This document shows, piece by piece, positions 43,797 through 51,822 of a DNA stretch of 64,000 nt. The notes under the pieces are model-generated. The model saw only the letters and a program-made list of their open reading frames with translations, ran no database searches and was not told the DNA's origin. Where the stretch lies: positions 1 through 64,000 of the forward strand of contig CBDBJK010000027.1 of NCBI GenBank assembly GCA_965206395.1, in the 5' to 3' direction. Position numbers and translations under genes: made by a program. Origin of the DNA: CBDBJK01 sp965206395 (GTDB taxonomy: Bacteria > Chloroflexota > Dehalococcoidia > Lucifugimonadales > CATOSD01). Position 1 is the stretch's first letter, and every line of letters begins with the position of its first letter.

Positions 43797-44676
43797 GAGC
43801 GTCTAACAAAACCATTATTGGAACAGAAAGCGAGAGCAGATGATGGCACAACCTATGGCCAAGAAAGCCTCATGTATGTCTGCCCTGCGCTCATATCGAA
43901 CCCGTAAGCGTCGGAACTGATGAAGCCAACTCAGGCTTCTCTCAACCACCCATCTATGCACACCCAACCCGCTGCCATGCGGCTCACCTCGCTTGGCCAG
44001 CAGCGGCCAGATATGTCGCTTCTTCAACTCCTTGCGAACAGGCTCAGAGTCATACCCTCTGTCTCCCTGCGCCTGAAGAGGACGCTTGCGAGGCCTGCCT
44101 CGCTTGCCCTTGACAGCAGATATGGCATCCACCAACTCAAGGGCTTGGGTGACATCGTGAGCGTTCGCGCCAGTCAACCTGACCGCCAGTGGAATGCCCT
44201 GGGCATCGGTTATGATATGATGCTTGCTACCCGCCTTCGCCCTGTCCGTGGGGTTGGGGCCTGTTTTCTGCCCCCAAAAACTGCTCGCACTGAAGCACTG
44301 TCCAGCACTGCGCGAGTCCAGTCTATGCGCTCAGCTGCTTGCAGGCGCTCAAGGCATACCAAGTGGATGCGCTCCCAGACTCCCGACTGGTGCCAATCTC
44401 TGAGGCGCCTCCAGCAGGTCATCCCACTGCCACAGTCCATCTCCTTGGGTAGGTCTTCCCAGCCAATGCCTGTCTTTAGCACGAACAGTATCCCACTTAG
44501 GACCTGTCTGTCAGGTATCCTGGGCCTTCCTCCTTTCGGCTTCGGTGGTTGTGGCGGCAGTAAAGGTTGCACCAGTTCCCAGAATTCATCGCTTACAAGG
44601 GGCTTAGACATTAGGTCATCCTCCTCCAGAGAATGTCCAGATTCTAACCCCTTTTATTAGGTTTTGTTAGACGCTC
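43797..44676 (-). mobile_element. IS5-family (IS427-type) element, copy A
   Basis: It is 880 bp, with inverted ends GAGCGTCTAACAAAACC and GGTTTTGTTAGACGCTC. TAA is duplicated at 43794-43796 and 44677-44679. It is nearly identical to copy B at 46965-47844; I noted two differences, near 44114 and 44121. It carries orfA and orfB on the minus strand. Confidence 0.93.
43815..44611 (-). CDS. IS427-type transposase, orfA plus orfB with -1 frameshift (copy A)
   Basis: orfA (44611-44210, 133 residues) begins MSKPLVSDEFWELVQPLLPP and carries the first catalytic Asp in AVLDSASVRAVFGGRK. orfB (from upstream of 44177 to 43815) is in the -1 frame and carries NAHDVTQALELVDAI, GDRGYDSEPVRKEL and HRWVVERSLSWLHQFRRL (the last D and E). 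A shift in the TTTTTGGGGGCAGAAAA stretch would join them into one transposase of about 265 residues. GGAGGAGG precedes the orfA ATG. Confidence 0.9.
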
Positions 44677-44685
44677 TAAGTGTTA

Positions 44686-44724
44686 CCAAACGCTCTGATG
44701 CCTGCTAGGTATCAGAGCGTTTGG
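44686..44724. terminator. Palindrome over the end of the MetE-like gene
   Basis: A perfect 14-bp stem (CCAAACGCTCTGAT/ATCAGAGCGTTTGG) has an 11-base loop. It contains the TGA stop of the minus-strand gene. The arrangement is like that at rex. Confidence 0.7.
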
Positions 44725-45731
44725 CGAACGACCTCGGCTGTCTCAACCAGGAGCCTTGCCTTGGCGTGTGCCAGTTTTCGATCGATGGTTCTGAGGCCAC
44801 AGTCCGGAGCTATGAGTAGACGCTCAGGAGCCACAGTCCTCAGCGCAGAATTCACCTGATTTACAAGGTCTTGCACCGGCGGTGCGGGGGTGTCGCCCGG
44901 GTCAAGACATCCGAGCATCACTAACCGGTCCTGGCACAGACTGAGGACAGCAGGATCGTAGCCACTCCTGGCGAACTCCACTGAAAATCCCTCGATTCTG
45001 GTCTGCATAAGGAGTTCCAGAAGTTCAGGATACGTGTATTCGTACTGACGAACACCGACGCCAGGATAGCCATAGCACAGATGGACTATCGTGGGGACTG
45101 TCACGCCCTCTAGACAGCGGTCGAGAGCCTGCGCGCCATATCCCGCGACCTTTTCATGGTATCGAGTCATGGCAGGCTCGTCGATCTGCAACACATCGGC
45201 CCCAGCAGCTTGCAGGTCGAGCAGCTCCATGTTGAGAGCTGTGGCGACGTCCATTGCCAGAGCTTCCTCATCTCCGTAAGCCTCGTCATAGGTAGAATCG
45301 ATGATTGTCATGGGGCCTGGAACCGTCATCTTGACCGGTTTGGCAGTGCGGGCTTTCACGAAAAGGAAATCATCGACAGCCGCAGGAGAACGACGCTGTA
45401 CACGGCCTACCACGCAGGGGACAGGTCGCTCGGTAGTTCGTCGCCGGATAGCCTTCGGCTGCCTCTTATCGAGGTCAATGCCGTCCCATGCAGCTAGGAT
45501 GTGATGGATGAAGCTTAATCGCCTCTGCTCCCCGTCCGTGAGCAGATCAAGGCCCACTTCCTCCTGCTCACGAAGGCAGAGCACCGTCGCATCGTCCTGA
45601 GCTTCCAGGAGAGGATCGCCGTCAAGAGCGAACTCTGTGCGTAGGCGATCGCCCTGTTCGGTCGAACGGACAAGCCAACCCGGTTGCGGAAAGCTTCCGA
45701 CGGTGGTTGCCGCGACTGGCGGAAGTTGCAT
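44712..45731 (-). CDS. Cobalamin-independent methionine synthase family protein (MetE C-terminal domain)
   Basis: This 339-residue barrel without the MetE N-terminal half starts ATTVGSFPQPGWL. The zinc ligands are probably His and Cys in IVHLCYGYPG, with the last Cys in LLIAPDCGLRTIDRKLAHAK. QIDEPAMTRYHEKVAG also matches the family. It is not a close copy of the gene at 21826 and is nearer to true MetE-type enzymes. AGAGGAGGGAATTACT precedes the ATG at 45731. Confidence 0.88.
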   Translation of the reverse strand: MQLPPVAATTVGSFPQPGWLVRSTEQGDRLRTEFALDGDPLLEAQDDATVLCLREQEEVGLDLLTDGEQRRLSFIHHILAAWDGIDLDKRQPKAIRRRTTERPVPCVVGRVQRRSPAAVDDFLFVKARTAKPVKMTVPGPMTIIDSTYDEAYGDEEALAMDVATALNMELLDLQAAGADVLQIDEPAMTRYHEKVAGYGAQALDRCLEGVTVPTIVHLCYGYPGVGVRQYEYTYPELLELLMQTRIEGFSVEFARSGYDPAVLSLCQDRLVMLGCLDPGDTPAPPVQDLVNQVNSALRTVAPERLLIAPDCGLRTIDRKLAHAKARLLVETAEVVRQTL

Positions 45732-46267
45732 AGTAATTCCCTCCTCTGAGCAATCGGCAAATTTAGCCGTTGTCTCGGTCTAGTCTATCAAGATTTCCCC
45801 ATGCATAGTAACTGGCGTGGCGATTCCTATGGGGATTCCTGTCACGTCACCGATGAGCGAGATAATTGGCGAGATATTCAGCGCCAAGCCATTGAGTGCT
45901 GTAAGACTTTGGACCCTCGGCAATCGTCCGTAACAGGCAATTTTCCGTTGGCAACGCAAAGATAGTCGCCGTCACCTCTTCTGCAACCCCCAGTTTCGCC
46001 TCAGACGCTTGACAATCATGCAAGAATGCTTTAGTCTTGTTCTACAAGAGCCATTCTTCACAAGATTATAAGTTTCAGTGTTGAAAGAGGGCTCGTTCGT
46101 AAGGATACAGAAATTCGCCTCAATCGATTCCTAGGAAGGTGTCGAAATGTGATAGTTGTCTAGTTTTCAGACTAGCCTTAACACGAATGCCGAACCGTGC
46201 TACATCGACACATGAACAGTCAATGAGCACCTGATCAATCCATCTAGTCAATCAAGGAGAATAACTC
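45732..46267. other. 536-bp gap without recognised gene
   Basis: No credible open frame with a ribosome site was found. TTGACA at 46009-46014 and TAGTCT at 46032-46037 (17 bases apart) could drive the small ribbon-helix-helix gene downstream. The stretch may contain degraded sequence, as the region to its right is accessory. Confidence 0.4.
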
Positions 46268-46468
46268 ATGTCAACAAGCAAAAAAGCAGTAAGCGTCCTT
46301 TTCGATGATGAGGAGTACGCAGATTTGGTCCGAAAATCCGCCGAGTTGACTCTGGCGGAGGGGCGTCGCGTCTCGGTCGCTGAGTTAGTCCGTAGGGCGA
46401 CGCTCGCAGAATACACGCAAAAAAGAAAGGCTGCTGAACAGTTAAAGGTATCGTCCACTGAGAGTTAA
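46268..46468 (+). CDS. Small ribbon-helix-helix-like protein
   Basis: This 66-residue protein, SKKAVSVLFDDEEYADLVRK followed by RRVSVAELVRRATLAEYTQK, fits a ribbon-helix-helix (CopG/Arc) DNA-binding fold: a beta strand, then two helices. It could regulate the kinase-VWA locus that begins 160 bp downstream. AAGGAGAATAACTC precedes the ATG. No toxin gene is adjacent, so an antitoxin role is not supported. Confidence 0.6.
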   Translation: MSTSKKAVSVLFDDEEYADLVRKSAELTLAEGRRVSVAELVRRATLAEYTQKRKAAEQLKVSSTES

Positions 46469-46629
46469 CGCCTTGTAATCAATGCGTAGCAAATTCTTCG
46501 GCTTTTGCCAGTATTATTGCTGCGCTCAATAATACTGGCGCTTACTCCTCGCCGTAACCAATCGTCCGTCGCGAAAATGTGCGGCATTATTGAGGAATTG
46601 TCAAACACTACCATAGGCCAGTGAGAGTC

Positions 46630-46974
46630 ATGGAAAAACGGTCGTTAGGTAAGGGTCGATACACACTCATTGAGAGGCTCGGAGAAGGGGCCGCCAAAGA
46701 GGTATTCCTTGCAAGGGACGAGGCTCTTCATCGAGACGTGGCGCTGTGCATGTTCAAGCCATCCATGCTCAAAAGCTTTATCAACCGGGTTGAGACTGAA
46801 TCAAGGACTCTTGCCAGCCTCAACCACCCCAACATCATAGCCATATATGATGTTCTCGACGACGATGGCAGGTACATGATTACCGAGTATGTGTCCGGTG
46901 GTAGCCTGAAGTCGAAGATGGACAGGGACTGGAAAGGTGGCTCTGACCTGGGCGAGGTTACTAAGAGCGTCTAA
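46630..46974 (+). pseudogene. Membrane Ser/Thr protein kinase, N-terminal fragment (IS-disrupted)
   Basis: These are the first 111 residues of a Hanks-type kinase plus three codons from the IS. The G-loop is LGEGAAKEVFLARD (17-30). The place of the VAIK lysine is held by Cys40 (VALC), with Lys43 three residues later; shifted-Lys kinases of this kind occur in regulators of Chloroflexota. HPNIIAIYDVLDDDGRYMITEYV is the hinge region. The frame enters the IS at EVTK and stops. I chose the ATG at 46630; a GTG at 46621 is in frame. The remainder continues at 47845. Confidence 0.88.
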
Positions 46975-47844
46975 CAAAACCATTATTGGAACAGAAAGCG
47001 AGAGCAGATGATGGCACAACCTATGGCCAAGAAAGCCTCATGTATGTCTGCCCTGCGCTCATATCGAACCCGTAAGCGTCGGAACTGATGAAGCCAACTC
47101 AGGCTTCTCTCAACCACCCATCTATGCACACCCAACCCGCTGCCATGCGGCTCACCTCGCTTGGCCAGCAGCGGCCAGATATGTCGCTTCTTCAACTCCT
47201 TGCGAACAGGCTCAGAGTCATACCCTCTGTCTCCCTGCGCCTGAAGAGGACGCTTGCGAGGCCTGCCTCGCTTGCCCTTGGCAGCAGGTATGGCATCCAC
47301 CAACTCAAGGGCTTGGGTGACATCGTGAGCGTTCGCGCCAGTCAACCTGACCGCCAGTGGAATGCCCTGGGCATCGGTTATGATATGATGCTTGCTACCC
47401 GCCTTCGCCCTGTCCGTGGGGTTGGGGCCTGTTTTCTGCCCCCAAAAACTGCTCGCACTGAAGCACTGTCCAGCACTGCGCGAGTCCAGTCTATGCGCTC
47501 AGCTGCTTGCAGGCGCTCAAGGCATACCAAGTGGATGCGCTCCCAGACTCCCGACTGGTGCCAATCTCTGAGGCGCCTCCAGCAGGTCATCCCACTGCCA
47601 CAGTCCATCTCCTTGGGTAGGTCTTCCCAGCCAATGCCTGTCTTTAGCACGAACAGTATCCCACTTAGGACCTGTCTGTCAGGTATCCTGGGCCTTCCTC
47701 CTTTCGGCTTCGGTGGTTGTGGCGGCAGTAAAGGTTGCACCAGTTCCCAGAATTCATCGCTTACAAGGGGCTTAGACATTAGGTCATCCTCCTCCAGAGA
47801 ATGTCCAGATTCTAACCCCTTTTATTAGGTTTTGTTAGACGCTC
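46965..47844 (-). mobile_element. IS5-family (IS427-type) element, copy B, inside the kinase gene
   Basis: It is 880 bp with the same ends as copy A. TAA is duplicated at 46962-46964 and 47845-47847. Deleting the element and one TAA rejoins ACT-AAG-ATT of the kinase in frame (GEVT-K-IAFEVAGAL). The transposase genes run opposite to the kinase. Confidence 0.95.
46983..47779 (-). CDS. IS427-type transposase, orfA plus orfB with -1 frameshift (copy B)
   Basis: orfA is at 47779-47378 and orfB, from upstream of 47345, ends at 46983. The arrangement is as in copy A. orfB reads LVDAIPAAKGKRG where copy A has LVDAISAVKGKRG, so the copies differ by two residues there. Both copies look intact apart from the shared frameshift. 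Confidence 0.9.
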
Positions 47845-49270
47845 TAAGATTGCTTTCGAGGTTGCCGGCGCCCTCAGCTTCACCCACGCTAAAGGCATAT
47901 TTCACAGGGACGTGAAGCCGAGCAACGTGATGCTGACGCCGGAAGGCACGGCCAAGCTGGGAGATTTCGGCATGGCCAAACCCTTCAGCGACGAGTCCAT
48001 CAGTGGAACTGGCGCAATCGAGGGCACTATCCCTTACATGTCACCAGAGCAGGCTAAGGGGTTGCCCCCAGATAGTCCCAGCGACATGTATTCTTTTGGG
48101 GTAACGCTCTACGAAATGGTGACTGGCCGCAGGCCCTTCCATGGGGAGGATGTTTCGGTGCTGCTCCATCACCTGAACTCTATTCCTCCCCCTCCAACAA
48201 GATTCATGCTGGCCTGTCCTCCTCGGCTTGAGACGTTGATTCTGAACCTGCTGGAAAAAGACCCTGAATTGCGTCCTTCGGCATCCAGTGCGGAGGAGGA
48301 GTTGCGAAGCATCCGGGCAGAGTTTCTGGGCGAGAGATCAAAACCTATTGTTCCCATCTCTGCAATTCCCGGCGCGAATGACGAGGACGATGGGGAAATC
48401 GAAATCCCTTCGCTGGAATCTCTGCAAGTTGGGCGGCTTTCAGATGCCCTTCAATTCCCTTCGACAGTCGTCCCGCTGTTCGCCGCCGCCCTGGCGTTAA
48501 TGTTTCTAATCCTGCCGTTGCCTGGATTTTCGGCGATTGCATCAATCATCGTGATAGTCGGAGCAGGAAGTATCGCCGCCGCTTCCTTCGTCTGGCGCTA
48601 TTTCGTCCGATACGGTCAGGACTACGCCATACGAATGCAGGAGTTGTTTGAACGTCAAGAGCACGCAAGAAGGGCGCAGGAACGGCGAGCGTTGAGAGAA
48701 TTACGGGATACGCTGCGAACCGGATTCACGAGCATAAAGTCTTCCGAAGGCGTCCGATCGTTAAATCGTCTGGTGAATGAGTATGAGCAGCTTCAGGCGG
48801 TTGTAAGGGGTTGGCCAGAGCCGAACCTCGTGCCCATCGGCCAAATACCAATACTTATAGGCCAGACCTCCAGGGAGGGGCTCGACATGCTTTATGGCGT
48901 GCTATATCGGCTGCAAATCGTCGACACATCAGACAAAAAGGGGCTGGAGGCGGAAGTTGAGACTCTGGAGAGAGACATACTGTTGCTGAAAGAGGACGAG
49001 ACTCAAGCGGAGTTACTTAAGATACGCGAGGCTATGCTCTCGGCGCGAAATGAACATCTGAGATTGCTGAGCAGCCAAGAGTTACGGGCCGCGGAGTTCT
49101 TGCTCAGATCAAGTCTTATCGAAAGCTCCCTGAATCGGACTCGAATCGAACTGGCTTCTCTGAGGATTGACGGCTCTAAAGGAAGCGTCAGTGCCGTTGT
49201 CGAAGCGCTGCAGAGGACTATTGATCAGGCCAGAAAGGTCATGGAGGAGATGCGCGATCTTGGATTTTAA
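47845..49270 (+). pseudogene. Membrane Ser/Thr protein kinase, C-terminal fragment (IS-disrupted)
   Basis: This is the rest of the kinase. In the rejoined 585-residue protein, HRDVKPSN (131-138) is the catalytic loop, GDFG (150-153) the metal-binding loop, and GTIPYMSPEQA the activation segment end. Two membrane helices follow (about 318-336 and 342-362). The last 200 residues are charged and helical, likely coiled coil (EQLQAVVRGWPEPN, VETLERDILLLKEDETQAEL). The topology is that of a kinase domain in the cytosol with a helical tail also near the membrane. Internal starts such as GTG 47912 would omit the ATP-binding lobe. telA follows 67 bp downstream. Confidence 0.88.
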
Positions 49271-49337
49271 ATAAACTCAAAGAGAGTCAGCAGAGCATCT
49301 ATCGTCTAAGCAGCAAGCCATTTTCTGGAGTTAAGTT

Positions 49338-50540
49338 ATGGTTTCGGAACAACGCCCTGATGAACTAGAGGAAGAGCAAGAATTAATCCCGTCAAGCACT
49401 AAAAGCATGACGCCCGTAGATGCGGTTGAGCCGACAGCCCCTCAAGGCATGTCAGAGGATGAGCGTAACGAACTGCGCGAGCGTGCCAAGGCATTGGTAG
49501 GAGAGCTTTCCAGCGTTGAGGGCGCAAAGGAGATGGAGCTGATAGACAGCGTGACGAGCGTTGGAATTCAGGCACAAAGGAGCAGCAGACCTGAGCTAGA
49601 CCTTTTAAGGGTGCGCGTTGGCGAAATGCTCTCACAAGAGGGGACCGGGAGCGATATTGCTGGAAGCCTTGTCGATCTACGCATGACGCTCAAAGAGATA
49701 AACCCCAATGAATTAAACAACCCCAGCCGTCTGAGGAGCTTGACCTCGATTGTACCCTTCGTCGACCGCCTCCCCTCTCCAATAAAGGTGCTGCAGAAGA
49801 TTGCGATCAAGTACGAGCCTGTCTCCAGGCAGATTGACGTGATTGAAACGAAGCTTCGAGAAGGCCGAATGATGCTGACGAGGGACAACGTCGAACTGAG
49901 GCAGGTCTATGAGCGGGTTGAGGAGCAGCGACTTCCGGTACAAAAGAATGCATATCTGGGAGAACTGCTGATGGCGGAGTTGCAGGCCCTGATTGATCAG
50001 ACCGACAACCCTGTCAAAGCCGATAGGATTCGAGATGCTTTGTACAACGTCTCCATCAGGGTGCAGAACCTGCGGGTGATGGACCGGGTGTACGACCAAT
50101 TCTTCGTCAGCATCGAGATGACCCGTCAGAACAACACACGGCTGGGCCAAGCGGTGGAGCAAACCTTGAGTGTCGCCACAAACGTTGTAACGGTTGGCCT
50201 TGCCATCCAATCTGCCCTTATCCGCGAACGACAGGTGATGGAAGCCAACGCACGCGCGCAGCAGTTCATCGGCGATTTGATAGTCGCCAACGCCGAGGCG
50301 ATCAAAAGGCATACAGAGGAGATTGGTGAGGTTTATAACAACCCCGTGATAGCGATAGATAAGATTGCTCAGGCTCACCAGGAGCTGATCGAGGCGATGG
50401 ATCTCGCGGAACGCTTGAAGCAAGAAGGTATTGAAAAGGCACGAGTGAACATCACCGAACTCAGCCGACTATCCGAAGAGTTTCAGCAGAGGGCCGGGGC
50501 GCTTCGTGGTGCAGACAAAGTAGAGTCCGTTGAGGCATGA
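49338..50540 (+). CDS. TelA-like (toxic anion resistance family) protein
   Basis: This 400-residue helical protein is of the TelA/YceG family (PF05816). An acidic N-terminus is followed by LNNPSRLRSLTSIVPFVDRL, SRQIDVIETKLREGRMMLTRDNVEL and a conserved NAEAIKRHTEEIGEVYNNPV...IDKIAQAHQELIEAMDLAERL at the C-terminus. Members occur in tellurite/stress loci with VWA proteins. Their mechanism is unknown; they are thought to act at the membrane. The ATG at 49338 follows TGGAG. The stop TGA overlaps the ATG of the disrupted small membrane gene (ATGA, 50537-50540). Confidence 0.88.
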   Translation: MVSEQRPDELEEEQELIPSSTKSMTPVDAVEPTAPQGMSEDERNELRERAKALVGELSSVEGAKEMELIDSVTSVGIQAQRSSRPELDLLRVRVGEMLSQEGTGSDIAGSLVDLRMTLKEINPNELNNPSRLRSLTSIVPFVDRLPSPIKVLQKIAIKYEPVSRQIDVIETKLREGRMMLTRDNVELRQVYERVEEQRLPVQKNAYLGELLMAELQALIDQTDNPVKADRIRDALYNVSIRVQNLRVMDRVYDQFFVSIEMTRQNNTRLGQAVEQTLSVATNVVTVGLAIQSALIRERQVMEANARAQQFIGDLIVANAEAIKRHTEEIGEVYNNPVIAIDKIAQAHQELIEAMDLAERLKQEGIEKARVNITELSRLSEEFQQRAGALRGADKVESVEA

Positions 50541-50579
50541 AGACGGCAAATTATTTAACTACCAGATTCCTTTCGATTA

Positions 50580-51397
50580 GGTTGTGTTGACATTTCATCT
50601 GAGCCATATGAGAGCACCGACGAAGTTCAAGAATCCCAGGAAACGCGATGACAGCTTGTCAAAGCGAGAGAAGATATGCCGGTAGTGCTTGATCTTGTTG
50701 ATGAAACACTCCACAAGGTGGCGCTTCGGTAAAGGTACTCATCATACTCTCGTGGCGTCTTTCGATTTGACCGAGGTGGAATCACAGGTAACGCGCCCCT
50801 GCCCAGGATGCATTGGAGAAAATCCATCGAATCGTATCCCTTATCAGCAATCACATGCTCGGTTTCGAAATCAGCAATCAATGCCTGTGCCTGGGTGATG
50901 TCGTGACGTTGACCTGCTGTGAGCTCAAAGCGCAACGGGTTGCCCAATCCATCCACGCTCACGTGGATCTTGGTACTGAACCCGCCTCGGCTCCGGCCAA
51001 GAGCTTGGGCCGATTGGCCACCGTTTTTTTGGAGGCTCCAGCAGCACAGGGATGAGCGCGAACCACAGTGCTATCACAGTGCTATCAATGATGACATGCT
51101 CCATATCGGGGTCTTGCACAAAATGCTGATGCATTCGTTCCCATACACCCTTTTCACACCAGCGTGCGAAGCGCTTATATACGCTGTTCCAGTGACCGTA
51201 GTGCTCAGGCAGCAGTCTCCAAGGAGCACCACTTCGTGCCATCCACAGGATGGCCTCGACGTAGCGCCTGCAATCGTCCTCCTCTCCAACGTAGAGGTCT
51301 GGGCATGAGCGCAGAAATTCAAGGATTTTCGACCATTGTTCATTGCGTAATTCAGTCGTTGACATGTATCCATTATGCACCAAATGTCAACACAACC
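50580..51397 (-). mobile_element. Degenerate IS5-family element
   Basis: It is 818 bp. The ends are GGTTGTGTTGACATTT and AAATGTCAACACAACC, with TA duplicated at 50578-50579 and 51398-51399. The transposase is broken twice (see the pseudogene entry), so the copy cannot move by itself. Confidence 0.88.
50590..51365 (-). pseudogene. IS5-family transposase, inactivated
   Basis: orfA starts MSTTELRNEQWSKILEFLRS (ATG 51365) and orfB contains KIHVSVDGLGNPLRFELTAG, then VIADKGYDS. The normal -1 shift site would be seven A residues (minus strand, 51030-51024: SKK to KKNGGQ). Two defects are visible. An 11-bp unit (CAGTGCTATCA) is duplicated at about 51067-51088, right after VIIDST, throwing orfA out of frame. 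One base is missing near 50730 after DEYLYR, so RHLVECF is lost. Confidence 0.85.
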
Positions 51398-51642
51398 TAG
51401 TGTGCGAGCCTTAGGCTTTTACATATTGGCGTTTGCCAGTATAGGAATTGCGTACGGAACCGCGGAGGTAGCCACCGGATACGTCAACCCTAGGATCGAG
51501 TTGGAGGCAGCCTATCCAAGCGATTATCCGGGGTGTCCGGACATATTTAACGTGCTTATGTTCAGCATTCCGTATGCGATCTGGTGGGTCGCGGTTGCGG
51601 CGTACGACCTGTGGCGTAGATATCGGCGAAGTGGGCAGCAGC

Positions 51643-51767
51643 CCAGTGATAACGATAGACAAGATCGCGCAGGCTCACAAGGAGCTAATCAAGGCGATGG
51701 GTCTAGTAGAAAACTTGAAGCAGAAACGGGCCGATAGGACGCGAGAGAACCTCACCTGTTTGGCCCC
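51643..51767 (+). pseudogene. Remnant of a second telA-like 3' end
   Basis: Read in the frame ending at 51786, this segment gives PVITIDKIAQAHKELIKAMG then LVENLKQ. The intact TelA at 50340-50430 gives PVIAIDKIAQAHQELIEAMD then LAERLKQ. The DNA is also similar. It is a partial duplicate of about 125 bp between the broken membrane gene and the first VWA gene. Confidence 0.75.
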
Positions 51768-51822
51768 ATGCATAGGCAATCATTGAGGGTTTGAGGAGGA
51801 ACCATCGGATGAAACGCTTACT

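Larger units (their letters stand above)
50537..51737 (+). pseudogene. Small two-helix membrane protein overlapping telA, IS-disrupted
   Basis: The gene is only visible after removing the IS at 50580-51397 and one TA. It then reads MKTANYLTTRFLSISVRALG onward through FYILAFASIGIAYGTAEVA (membrane helix), a loop PRIELEAAYPSDYPGCPDIF and IPYAIWWVAVAAYDLWRRYRR (second helix). The ATG at 50537 overlaps the telA stop, so it was probably coupled to telA. In the present sequence a frame opens at ATG 51387, inside the IS end. The C-terminal 35 residues come from a telA-like remnant read in another frame, so the original end may be lost. Confidence 0.7.

Noticed and set aside
43920..44660. 246-codon plus-strand frame in IS copy A (and 47088-47828 in copy B)
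   Set aside because: It is the reverse of the transposase genes, and its repeated presence is due only to the IS copies.
44712..45731. Full methionine synthase MetE
   Set aside because: Only the C-terminal catalytic barrel is present, so I call it a family member and give no gene symbol.
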